A stretch of 64,000 bases of DNA from Agapanthus africanus. Taxonomy: Eukaryota > Streptophyta > Magnoliopsida > Asparagales > Amaryllidaceae. Every line of letters begins with the position of its first letter. Position 1 is the stretch's first letter. The notes beneath the pieces are model-generated. The model did no database searches. It was not told where the DNA came from and saw only the letters and a list, made by a program, of their open reading frames with translations. Of this stretch, positions 43,088-54,115 are shown in pieces. The stretch spans positions 522,590,959-522,654,958 of the forward strand of contig CM057350.1 of assembly GCA_030015575.1 (NCBI GenBank). The letters are read 5' to 3'. A program made the position numbers and the translations under genes.

Positions 43088-43487
43088 AGCATGGGGCAGA
43101 AATCACATCGGGAGTTTCAAAAGAACTGAAACATGCCAGATATGCGCATACCTTCTGGAGTGTGATGACGTGAGCAGATTCCGTCACGTTATCATGCGAT
43201 GAGAGTTGGATCCCGATTCCCACTGATGAGTTAGTTTACTCCTCGGGTGTTCCCGACTGATTCTTCTTTTAGGTTTGGAGGAGAATTTGAGATACAGTGG
43301 GAGGATTCCAGATTAGATAAATTGGTGACCATTCTGATCTAGGTTAGAGTGCACGCTGAGTGTTTCTTTTCTCTCTCTCTTTGGCAGCGACCATTGACCC
43401 GACCCTAAGACTATGACTCAGTGACCAAGCTGACCGAACCTTCTTAAACACTGGCTTTTGGATTGTCAGAGTTGCAAACCTCATTGC

Positions 43488-44192
43488 CACTCCTACTTTT
43501 ACCCTTTTCTCCAGGACACCCCGTTTTACTACGAACGTCCACTTCCATTGGACTAAACCATCGTATGGTTAGATACGAACTCGAAAGAATTTATTCGAGG
43601 ATGGTTTCCGGTTCTGGAGAAAACGGATAGGATTATTCAGTTGTCTTTTCCTTTTACCCTCTCTCAGGTTACGAGTACTCCTTGGTTTAGGGGTAGTACA
43701 CCTATTACGCAAATTGGATTATCTTCTTCCAAACCTTAGGCTGGTGCCGACCGGTAGGGAATGAAGAAAACCAATTAGCATAACAATGGTGTGCAGAAGG
43801 TATTAAGTTCAGACAAAGCAAGGGATTAGTAAGAGGGCAAAGTAAATTGCAACAGATATTCACGACCAAACCAAATATTTCGTTACCACTCCCACATCAC
43901 CTTTGTATTTCTCCAGGACACTCCGTATCACTACGAAGATCCACAGTTTATTTGGATACTCCATCGTATGGTTATATACGAACTCGAATGGAACTGGTTC
44001 CAGTTCGGGGATGGATTCTGGTTCAGGAGAAATAGGAATAAGGTTTATTCGGTTGTCTTTTATCTTCACCCTCTCTCCTTGCGAGTGTTCCTAGGATTGG
44101 GACAGTACACCCATTATGCTTATTGGATAGTCTTCTTCCAAACCATAGGCTGGTGCCGAACGGTAGGGAAGGAAGAAAACCATTTGGCCTAA
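43488..44192 (+). repeat. 402 bp tandem duplication in Copia-B
   Basis: CTCCAGGACACYCCGT recurs at 43509 and 43911, and similarity continues through CATCGTATGGTTA.ATACGAACTCGAA to AACCNTAGGCTGGTGCCGA. The copies have diverged substantially, so the duplication is older than the array. No protein family is recognised in it. The second internal region has it at 58593-59297. Confidence 0.75.
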
Positions 44193-44829
44193 AAGGGTGT
44201 GCAGAAGGTAAAGACTAAAGACATATGAAGGGATTTGGAGAGGTGGCAAAGAACTATACGGTTACAGTCGTGAATCTGGAAGAGGCATTACTAGGAATAC
44301 CAGAATACCCCATCAAAACATTTCGATGTTTCAGTCTCACTGTGTACTGTTAAAGGAAATCTGATTTCCCGATTAGATACTTACTCCAGGGTATGTATTT
44401 ACCAGGTATGATTCTCACATCTGTATGGTTTTACAGATGATGAGTGGGAGTAAGTTATTGGGAATTGGGTGATTATCCTCATTATATCGGGATTCGTTGT
44501 AATCAGTGATATTTGAGGAAATCACCTGGGCTGTTTGCCGGTCGGCAAATATTTGGTTTTGAATATCCGCTGTTATGCACCAATTTCAAATTGATATATC
44601 TGTACGTCTATTTTCATAGAGTGAGATATACCTTTCTGAAATTATGTCTACGACATTTACCTATATCAGTGGATGATTAGGTAAGGAGCATTAAACAGCG
44701 GTGTAATTCTTCTTAACCATAAGTACAGTTTTCAACCTACGACACACAGTGAATGAGTTATTAGACTCAAGGGACTTATACAGAGTATTGTATGTTGTCC
44801 AGGGTCCATAAGGACAGAGGGGTTGGTCC

Positions 44830-46790
44830 TCGTACTATATTCGGTTTACTTATGACTTCTCTAGTTTTTAGACAGGTGTTTCGTGGAAACACAGGGTCCG
44901 AATTTGGAGAAGTTATAGGTATTTGAATAGAGTAGAGAACCAGATATAGCAAGTATCGGGATTCTTCAAAGTGATCGAAGATGTAGATACTTGTCAATGG
45001 TATTCAGTTGACAGTAATGATTAAGAGATCTTGCTTCTCTTTCAGATTACTCATAATTGGAAGTATTCCTAAGTTGAGTAACGCTGATCGGCCTCCTTCC
45101 ATTAAGTTGACATGCACTGGAGACAGCTGCATGATTTGAATCTGGTTCAATTAAATCAGTGCCTCTGTTTCTATATTGGATATAGAACAGTTCATATCTT
45201 AACGTTGTTAAGGTACGGGGAGTTGTCCGGTTTATGATTAAAACCAGACACTGGACAACTCAAGGCACGTTTCTGTAATGGCTGTTTGTGGGTTGACCCA
45301 GGCTATGACGAGGGTTGACTTTCTACCATCTGGATGAACAATAGCAATATTGTTCTAGACTCGCCACAGTTTTATTAAAAATGGATTTTTTCAGAAAACA
45401 GTAGTGGGAGTATGGTAGAACTGGAAGTGATTCCAGAACCACAAACGATTACTGAAGATTTGATAAGGAACCTAAAGATTCAATCTGGATTGACATTCCA
45501 TTGGCCACTCCGCAGATACGGTGGGTAACTTCAGGTACCCGAGAGGTACTCCGGTAGCCTCAAGGACGGTGACAGGGAAGTTCTTGTTTACCCACAATTA
45601 CCATTGCTGTTGTTCCAGGTTGCGAGACCCGGCGGGAGGATGAGTATAGCGTCGTTCTAAACTAGCTTTAGAAGTGTACGTGTATATGACTCTGCCAGAG
45701 GGTTGTCGTAGTCAGTGGGAGCAGCGGAAGCATTGGTGGACAGGTAGCTTATGTCTATTTATAGACTGAAGCACCAGTAGCGGAGATAGATCATCTATTT
45801 CTGACGTGACAGTCATGGGTTTGACTTCATCAGAATAGGGGATGGATCTGTTGAGAAGGTAGTAGGGTGTGATGTCATGGTATTTGGATGACATACACAT
45901 AGTAGGAAAAGAAACTCCTATACTACAATCGGTTATACTTTGGTCGTCACACAGTGGTTTCTCCACAAAGGAAATGGATTTTATATCAGACATACTGGTT
46001 ACTAGATCTATGGTCTTAGATCTAGATTTGGGTGGTTTCCCAATCAGGGTACTTGACAGCATTCTAAGAGTATTTAGGATGGACGACTCCTGGCACGGTA
46101 GTGTACCTGCAGGTAATGGAGTCACCCTCTCCAAAGGTGTCTTACAGACTAAAGAGGAGAGGGACGGGCATGATTGGCAGATCACTTGCTCAGGCAATTG
46201 AGTCAATCGTGAGATGTCAAGTACCACACCAGACGTTGTTCTTGCACTAGATGCAATAAGTTGACATTAATCCAATCCTGGAGAAACAGTTGGAAGCAGT
46301 TTTAGAACATAAGTGGATGTTCTAGGGAGATGATAACGACAGCCTCATTCAGGAGACAGTTATCATTCCAGGCTTCCAAGGTGACATGGACGACAAGGAG
46401 GTTGTCAGAGTTATAGTTTTCCTTCTGATGAGGGGCAGTATTTTGGACAGGTGGTCCAAGGCAATACTGAGGGAGGCATGGGGCGCAGGATACTGATTAA
46501 GTTCAGTTGACGATACAGTCTAAGAAGTTTGGATTTGGAGTTCATTTATGAGCTAGGTCCCATCAGACATCCAGACATATTCTGAGACAGGTATTGCTCT
46601 TTTCGGGAGATGGCTTTCTCCGCGAACTTGAGATATAGAGAGACATAGAAAGAAACAACTAAGCGGGTCCACTCACTGAGGCTATTCCTCAAACGCAATA
46701 GTTCCGCAAACGAGCTTTGTGAGACTGACTAGTAGAGGAGTTGGATGTTCGGTATCACACGGGCTGTGAGTATGCGACATCGCAATAATT
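44830..46790 (+). pseudogene. Copia-B pol remnants
   Basis: Heavily broken copia pol remains. An integrase core trace is near 44870-44960, a late integrase trace near 45085-45140, and RT is most readable at 45880-46020 (YLDDIHIVGKETPILQSVILW, where YLDD replaces the usual YVDD). RNase H traces lie toward the polypurine tract. Stops and shifts are frequent. The same decay is present in both internal regions, so it preceded the array. Confidence 0.7.
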
Positions 46791-46813
46791 AGCCTTGAGT
46801 GCAAGTGGGAGAT

Positions 46814-49066
46814 TGTTGGAGATAGTGCCCTCAGAGTCAATTATTAGGTCACAGGTACGTGATTGTAATGATTGAGGGAGGACCTATCCCGGTAGGACAG
46901 TCTTACTCGAGATGATAGTATGCTATCTGGTTTACCTTTATCATCGTGTACTGCTTGAGGTGACCTGACACGTCGCTATTACACGTTGATAGAGCCCCTA
47001 GGATTCTTGCTTGACCACCAGCAGTATGAGGGCGATCATATAAGTGGGAGCTGGGGGTCTATAAGCTTATCCTTAAAAGGTCCCTAGTCGTGGGAGTTTC
47101 GAGACTGGGCATCGATACTCCATTAGTAGACTAGTGTATACAGTCGAGACCCCGACGAGGGGCGGTGGCCGGTCTCACAAGCCACTGGTGTCAGTTGGAT
47201 CACCTAAGATGTATACAGGTGCTCATTGGGTTATGAGTACACCGGACAGGACTCGCCGGGAACATGCTAGTTGGTCATATACCAGACGTCAGATGGCAGT
47301 TCCCTGGTGACATGTGTGCAGGTTAGTTCATCGACCTGGGGATCGTCATTTGTCTCGTGTGAGTTCCCACTGTACTTTGATTACTACCCTACCACGGCTC
47401 AAAGGAGTCGTGCAAACAGGTTTTAGTTGGGTACAGTCCCGAGCCACATGGAGGCAGTGAGCGTATCTTCAGGGGTTCGTCTCTCCCGGTATTGGGGGTG
47501 AGGTCGTGCTGTGTCTAGGAGAGCCATTACACAAAGTCCTTGGCCAAGGCAAGGAGATTTACTGGTAGGTATTCCAGTAGTATCTCAGGGTGTTCTGGGC
47601 TACACTCCGACACGACTTGTACCGCTTTTGGGGGTCTGACTTTTACCAACCCCCTAGGCCCGCCATGCGATACTCATAGACGAACGGACCGGACTGTACG
47701 GATATTGTCACTGACAGGCTCAGTAGGGTTGTCAGGCTGAGCTCGCTCACAGACATCCCTTTTAGTCAGTACCTGGTAGCCCGTTACGTATTGGCTTATA
47801 CCTCTGACGTGCTAGTGGTTAAATCCACAACCAAGGTGTTGATGAGTCTTTAGAGTCCCCCACATTCAGTTACTCAGCTTTCGGGCGAAAAGTTGTAGAG
47901 GCCGTATGGAGATATGGCAAGGTCCGATCAGATACGTGCGGTATTGCACGGATCAGGATCGGACAGTTTGTACTATAGGCCGTATGGATATATGGCAGGG
48001 TTCGATCAGATACGTGCGGTATTGCACGGATCAGGATCGAACGGATATTACTAGCCGGTTTTTGGTATAAGCCGGATCCTAGTATAGTACAGTGTAGATT
48101 TTGTCTCATTGCATTTGTATTTCGGTCGAAATACAAATGCGGGTGTGTATGCACAGTATCGGGGTTTTCCTGTAATTTATTACGGTACCAGTTTTCTGGA
48201 GTTGCCAGTTTGCTTTCCGTTTCGGCCAATTTCCTTTGTTTCGTTCATTGGCCGAAGATTGGTGGAGGAGGGCTTATTTGCATTGTTGCAAATAAGCATT
48301 TGTGGAGGGGGTCTTTGCATATTATCATGTCATGATACTTGTCCCATCATTTGACTTCATAAACTCATGATTGCTTGACTTTGTATATCATCATGGTTGT
48401 TGATGATGAGGTTGGTGGTAGGTGGTTGAGTGTGGGTTTTGATTTGGTGATCATTTCCTTTTGCATGATAGTCTTCTCTCTCTCTCCCTTTGGTATTATT
48501 GGATGGCTCTCTCATTATCTTGCATATGACACTCTCATTCTCTCCTCTCTTGATGTCATGGCCGGCCTTCCCCTTGGAAGGGCTGTCCAAGTTTTTTTGA
48601 GGGTGGAAATCTTGTTCATTTCATGCTCCAAAAGCCTACAAGTTCCTCCACATAATCCTTGTATCATCCCTCCACCAAAAGGCACCTCCATGAACCCCAA
48701 ATGAGACACAATCCTCTACTACACATTCTACAGCAAACCTTGGGCACGTCGAGTAGCCGGCTTCGTGCCCGAGTTGCCTCGGCATTGAGGTGGGAGCCCG
48801 TAAACAAAGTAGGCGATGTGGTGCACTTCCGGCGACGAGGAGGAGACGGGACATTCCGCAGGAGATCGGGACGATGACGAGAAGACCGGAGGACTTGGAT
48901 CGTCGGTATATCTCTATTCCCTTTCTTGTAGCTTGCTAGGACTAATTAATGGTTCGATCCGGGTGTTAGTGCGCGGCGGTTTGCCAGTCCAAGAAAAATT
49001 AAAGTTTATCACCGCTTCCGCATTTGGCCGTCGGATTGACGGCCGGGGCGCCGCCGTGCACTTACA
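46814..49066 (+). mobile_element. Copia-B LTR 2, shared middle LTR
   Basis: It is 2253 bp and starts exactly 7986 bp after LTR 1. It serves as 3' LTR to the first internal region and 5' LTR to the second. Confidence 0.95.
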
Positions 49067-49758
49067 GTGGTATCAGAGCCTCCCCATTAACTTAGTCTAG
49101 CTTTGTGTAATGTGTTTTTTGAGTTCCGATCGATCGAAATGTCCAAAAACCCGTATTTGCTCACGACAGTTTTCTGTTGGAAATTTTTGGTGTCGAAAAA
49201 TTTTTCAGGTTGTAAAATATTGATGTACTGGAAAATCTAAGAGCTCTGTAAAAATTCGACGAAGTAACTCCACAGTGGGAGCGCGGAACCGCCGCGAAAA
49301 CCCCCTTCCCGCCGCCCTTCCGCCGCACACTGTGGAGATCACTTCACCAATTTTTTACAGAGGCCTTCTGGGCTTAAAATATGGGTTTTGGAATATTAAA
49401 ATTGGGCCCAGGATTTCTGTAACTGCTACAGTTTTGTTTTGGGGCCCACTTGTTAATATTCGATCGGTCGGATATTTTAAACACATTTTTCACAGTATTT
49501 ACATTATATCTGCGACCGTGAATGTCACTTGATCGGTAAATCCGGTCTAACTGCTATAGCCCGGTTAGACGGATTTGCGAACGTGACTTTCACGTTGATG
49601 TTTTGTTTTTGCTGTGATGTTGCGGATCGGTCGTGGGGGATAGCCTGGATGCAATGCTAGTACAGTTGTGGTTGTATTATGTACATTTGATATTGCGGGG
49701 CGAGCGTCCGACATGTGGACTGTCGTCACTGCCTGTTTGTATTATTATTTTGGGGCAC
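49067..49758 (+). mobile_element. Copia-B internal region 2, left part
   Basis: It has the same 692 bp length as the matching part of internal region 1. Primer site at 49068-49080; GC module at 49281-49326. It is broken at TTGGGGCAC by the NA insertion. Confidence 0.9.
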
Positions 49759-50145
49759 TGTTCACACCATAATATTGTATTTTATATTCCCCATTCTTAT
49801 GCATTTTACAATGAAAACATGTGCTTTTGACCCATGTCTGCTACATGTTACAGGTTACAGGTTCTTGGAACGAAAACAGTGAAAAAGACAAAAGACGACA
49901 CAAAAAGAGACTTTTGACCAACAAATAGGAAGATCTTAGTCAAGCCTAAAAACGAAGAACGGTTCACCATCAACAAGGCGACGCAAGGTCCAGATTGTCA
50001 TGGCAAACGGTTAAAAGATCGGTACAAGTGTTCACTGAAGTTCTGGAATCACTGCAGAAGCCCAACTGATAAAAAGAATAAATAAACAAGAAGCCCAGAA
50101 GAGACAGACCAAGCCCAAGAAAAAGAAAATGATGATCCCATCATT

Positions 50146-50193
50146 GGGCCGCGGAACCGCGGCCCAAGCGCGCCCATGCCGTGGTTCCGCGGC
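50146..50193 (+). repeat. GC-rich palindromic module, NA LTR
   Basis: The left half, GGGCCGCGG-aa-CCGCGGCCC, is itself a perfect 9 bp inverted repeat. The right half is GCCGTGGTTCCGCGGC. It is copied in the 3' LTR at 55898-55944. Confidence 0.8.
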
Positions 50194-50316
50194 TACTTGA
50201 AGCCCTAGTGCGCAATGATTTTTTCCATAACTCTTTGGCGGCTGTGTAAAGATTTTCTAAGGGTATATTTGTAATTGTAGACATGCGGTGCAATTGTAAA
50301 CCTAGGGTTTCCTATT

Positions 50317-50326
50317 CTCTATAAAT
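50317..50326 (+). promoter_or_regulatory. TATA box of NA LTR
   Basis: TCTATAAATAGG lies about 800 bp before the LTR end, setting the U3/R boundary near 50345-50355. A matching box is in the 3' LTR near 56069. Confidence 0.65.
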
Positions 50327-51123
50327 AGGAACTCTAATCATTGTAAACCTTATGCCTCCCTTCATTAATAAATTTCAGCATTCTTTTGGAGAGCATCATT
50401 TTTTGTAGGTAAATTATTTTCTTGCCTTAGTTTAATTTAGTTTAAGAATTTTATTAACTTGCAATAGATGTTTCTTCTCTTTAATAAAATCATGTCTTTC
50501 TTCATCCCTTCAATGAGCGAGTAGTTTCCTCGCTTGTTAGGATTAGGAATAGAGAAGGATTTGAGAGATGAAGATCTCTCATCTCTTTTCTTTGCCAATC
50601 TTTTATGAAAATTAGAACTCCATACATACCTTCTTATTCCGCTCCCTACGGCACTCTACCCTCGAGGTAACGGTGATTCCGTAGTCTAAAGGCCCGGATT
50701 CTAAGGTTTTCCATGGAGGTTAGGGTAAAGATTAAGAAAGGAAGGACAAGAATCTAGAGGAAGAATCAATCTTCCCAATCATCCTAATCCCCTTTGTTAA
50801 GATTTACCATAACACTAATATGATATCTTTAATTAAAGGCAATGGAAAGAGGTGTAGATCTTTGTTTACCAAATTTTCCCTAAACCTAATCCTAGCAAGT
50901 TTCTAATCCTAGTATCATATAACTTCAATTTTTAGATTTAATAATCAATCCGGACACCCTTCGGAATTAACTCGTTAGCGTGATTTGGAAATTCACAACA
51001 TCCCTGTGGACCGACCCGTACTCACCGGCTAGCTGCAAAGCGACGCCGTTCTTGATTGCGGTTACAAATATTTTTGATCTATCTTTTAGAAAGCGCAAGC
51101 ACGCTAAATCACACACAATCAAA

Positions 51124-51141
51124 TGGCGCCGTTGCCGGGGA
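51124..51141 (+). other. NA primer-binding site
   Basis: TGGCGCCGTTGCCGGGGA starts two bases after the LTR end. This primer sequence is characteristic of Athila-type gypsy elements, the likely helpers. Confidence 0.85.
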
Positions 51142-52006
51142 TGGCGTAGAATTTTCTTTTCGTAATTTTGGGTTAATCTTAAAATTTAAAAAATCATAAA
51201 AATCTGAAAAAAATCAAAAAATATAAAAATATATATCATTTGTTATTTTTGGAAGGGATACTTTGTGGTTGAATTTTTGCAGGATATACAAATTCGGATC
51301 TGGAAATTTCCCGAAAGCAAAACAGGAAACAAAATATCGGAACAGAAGCGATTTTGAACAGCAGAACAGGGAAAAAATTTTGAAGCCCCAACCTCCCCAA
51401 CCCGCCGCGATTCCGCGGCCAATACCCACATTAGACCGCGGAAACGCGGCCGTCTTGACGATTCGTTGCACCAAAAATTTTGTGGGGATCTGTGCCATCA
51501 AGAGGAGCGCGTAACCGCGGTGGGAACCAGGATTTGCCGCGGAAGGGCGGATCCACAGTGACGTCATCAGGTGAAAATTTCTCTGTAAGCTTCTCTGGTC
51601 TTTCTATGGAGATCTAGATATATCTTTTCTGAAATATTCCTGCAGGATTTTGTGCGCCTTAAAAAATATTCTCCCTTCCATATAACAAGTCTTGTGCAGG
51701 ATTTTTGGGCCCCGCTTGAACTAAATTGATTGCAAGAAATATTTTGTTGTTGCATATCTTGTCTCAAATATCTTTTTGCAACAGTTTTTTTTTCAAATAA
51801 AGATTCTTGTGATATGCTTAAGATAATAACTGATTGCAGGTAATATATTTTCGGTTGCATATCTTTAATTAAAAATCTTTTTGCAACAAATTTTCAAACA
51901 AAGAAAAAGAAAAAGGAAAATTTTTATTAGAGAACTTGCAAACTTTAGCCCCAAATAAATCCTTGCACCATCCAACCTTCCTTTTTGTCACCTTTCTTCT
52001 TTTAAC
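51142..52006 (+). mobile_element. NA leader
   Basis: It is a non-coding leader of 865 bp. Two more GC-rich palindrome relatives lie at 51402-51452 (CCGCCGCGATTCCGCGGCC / GACCGCGGAAACGCGGCC) and 51509-51550. TTGCAGG.. pieces near 51640-51900 are loosely repeated. Confidence 0.7.
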
Positions 52007-54115
52007 ATGGGTACCCCACATAAAAAATCATTAGCCGAACTTTGGTATCCTGAACCTAATTTTGCGTCGTTCGGCAATTTGTTCAGTCAATTTAAAGACG
52101 ATCCTTTCTTGCCTAAAATATCTTTAAAAGATCAGATAGAGGCGTCTAGGGGAAACAGTTTGACTTTTCAACCCACTTTGTGTCAACCAAGTCAACCTTC
52201 ACCACCTACATATGTTGACACCACTTTTCCAAGTCCTGCTGTAACTCCTAGGCCGATGTCCATTGCTGAGCATATTGCTCAATCTCGCAGTCGATCTTTC
52301 ACCCCTCTCCACACATCTAGTTTTAGAAAATCTTTGAAAGATCACATAGAGGAGTCTAGGAGAAATAGTTTGACTTTTCAACCCACTTTGTGTCAACCAA
52401 GTCAACCTTCACCACCTACATATGTTGACACCACTTCTTTAAGTCCTTCTGTCACTCCTAGGCCGATGTCCATTGCTGAGCATATTACTCAATCTCGTAG
52501 CCGATCTTTCACCCCTCTTCACACATCTAGTTCTAGGGATCAACAAGACTATTCACCTTTTTATCCACATGTTGACCCTACCCCAGTCCAATCACCCACT
52601 TCCTACCAGTCCTACCCGACCTTTCCACCTTCACTAGACACTGCTTCTACACAGCCATTAGGGAGTTTCACATATCCAACCAATTTTGAATCTTTTACTG
52701 AAACCCCCTTACCACCTAAGTCTAGTTTGGAAGAGGCGTTGGAGGCGTATATCGCAGCAACAGATAAAATGGTTAGGAATGTGGAAGCGTCCGTGGCCAC
52801 CCTTATGCAACCTAGTGAACCGGCAGCTAGTTTCCAACTAGCTCCAAATTTTCCAATGTATGAGGAGGTGGTTGGACTGAGTGAGAACGAGAGAGGATTT
52901 TCAAATCAAACCTACCCTTACCCAATTGAAGCCCACAACTCCAGTTTTCCATCGAATGTCCTAAATGATTCACAAGTTCAAAATAAAAGCGAGTTGTGTG
53001 ATTTTGTAGTGTTTGATTTGCCAGATTGTGAAGAACCCCTTTCGAGTGAAACCAGACTTAATCCTTTCGATCTTTACACTTCCACTCTAGAACCTATATT
53101 GATAAACATCCATGCTTTTGAGGAGGTGTCTAAAGAAATTGACTTTCACTTGATTGAGGATATAGACGCCGGGAATATTTCGGATGATGAACCTGTCGAT
53201 TTAATTGAAATTTTATGTTCAAATCATCATCCCGAGTTATTAAATGTTTCTCCCGAATCTCATATGCGTCTTGATTTTGATGATATTGGCATGGATAAGC
53301 AAATTTTAAAGGAAAATATTGAGGAGAATTATGAGGATAGTACTGAGGTTAATATTGAGGTTGAACCATTTTCGTTTGATGTGTCGAATTTTCCAATACA
53401 CCCTCCTAAATCCTTAACTGATACCCTTCCTCACTCACTTCCTTCCGTCCTTCCTATCGTTTCGACTGTGCAAGAGACCGTTACGCTTTCATCTCCAGTA
53501 CCTAGTTCGACGTACCCATGTTTGCTCACGACTCTTGAGGGATTTGATCTCATTTTTTCGCGGGTTGATAGATTAGCACAATCGCTTTTTACACATCGGT
53601 CATTACAAATTGTGCTAATCTATACGCTCCATCCACACCCTCAAATTCGTATTCCCACTTTCTTTGGTTCTTCTAATCTTCCTTTAATGATATCGAGTGT
53701 TGATGAATCACAATCCGACATTTTGAGTTCGATAATTTTCAATTGGACCTTCGAGGAAAGTTTCGAAGATATTTTCGCCGACGAACTCGCATTCTTAAAT
53801 GATATGGATTTTGTGATTAATCAATCTCCACTCGAAGAAGTAGAACCTCTACCATTTCTTCTTCCCCTCCGCCATTCTCCTCCACCGAGACCATATTATC
53901 CCTTTCTCTCCACACGGTCTCGTGTGCTTCTCATTTCTTTTCTTTCCACTCCATTCTTTCACCAACTCTACCATTACCATGATAGAATTTTTGAATGGTT
54001 GGTGTTAACCTTTGGCTTGTGTAAGGCCAAGCTTAAGTTTGGGGGGAACCTTTGTATATATGTATATATTTTTTTGGTTTTCTTTTTCTATAAAAAAAAA
54101 ATTTCAAAACATTAA
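52007..54115 (+). CDS. NA family protein, unrecognised, 702 aa
   Basis: This is the only ORF of the nested NA element; start MGTPHKKSLAELWYPEPN is conserved with the 568 aa homologue at 22547. Residues 1-250 are Pro/Ser/Thr-rich and contain a perfect-phase tandem duplication of 70 residues (39-108 and 109-178) that the homologue lacks. The middle is acidic (DLPDCEEPLSSE, HLIEDIDAGNISDDEP, MRLDFDDIG). About 100 acidic residues of the homologue are deleted around residue 485. The homologue stops after LEGFD.IS; here TGA is TCG and translation runs on for about 150 residues into sequence ending in a Phe/Lys-rich tail, perhaps not part of the original protein. No knuckle, DTG, YxDD or integrase motif. 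It may be a diverged Gag-like or accessory protein; I cannot say. Confidence 0.7.
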   Translation: MGTPHKKSLAELWYPEPNFASFGNLFSQFKDDPFLPKISLKDQIEASRGNSLTFQPTLCQPSQPSPPTYVDTTFPSPAVTPRPMSIAEHIAQSRSRSFTPLHTSSFRKSLKDHIEESRRNSLTFQPTLCQPSQPSPPTYVDTTSLSPSVTPRPMSIAEHITQSRSRSFTPLHTSSSRDQQDYSPFYPHVDPTPVQSPTSYQSYPTFPPSLDTASTQPLGSFTYPTNFESFTETPLPPKSSLEEALEAYIAATDKMVRNVEASVATLMQPSEPAASFQLAPNFPMYEEVVGLSENERGFSNQTYPYPIEAHNSSFPSNVLNDSQVQNKSELCDFVVFDLPDCEEPLSSETRLNPFDLYTSTLEPILINIHAFEEVSKEIDFHLIEDIDAGNISDDEPVDLIEILCSNHHPELLNVSPESHMRLDFDDIGMDKQILKENIEENYEDSTEVNIEVEPFSFDVSNFPIHPPKSLTDTLPHSLPSVLPIVSTVQETVTLSSPVPSSTYPCLLTTLEGFDLIFSRVDRLAQSLFTHRSLQIVLIYTLHPHPQIRIPTFFGSSNLPLMISSVDESQSDILSSIIFNWTFEESFEDIFADELAFLNDMDFVINQSPLEEVEPLPFLLPLRHSPPPRPYYPFLSTRSRVLLISFLSTPFFHQLYHYHDRIFEWLVLTFGLCKAKLKFGGNLCIYVYIFLVFFFYKKKISKH

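Larger units (their letters stand above)
41081..46813 (+). mobile_element. Copia-B internal region 1, 5733 bp
   Basis: The primer site is at 41082-41094 and the polypurine tract AAGTGGGAGAT at 46803-46813. No intact gag or pol. It contains the GC module, the structured cassettes, a 402 bp tandem duplication and pol remnants described separately. Sequence without a separate entry shows only scattered short ORFs. Confidence 0.9.
49759..51121 (+). mobile_element. NA element 5' LTR
   Basis: It runs from TGTTCACACC to CACAATCA. It holds the GC module at 50146-50193, a CTATAAATAGG TATA box near 50319 and a likely transcript start near 50345. A U5 block has GCGACGCCGTTCTTGATTG. Confidence 0.9.
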
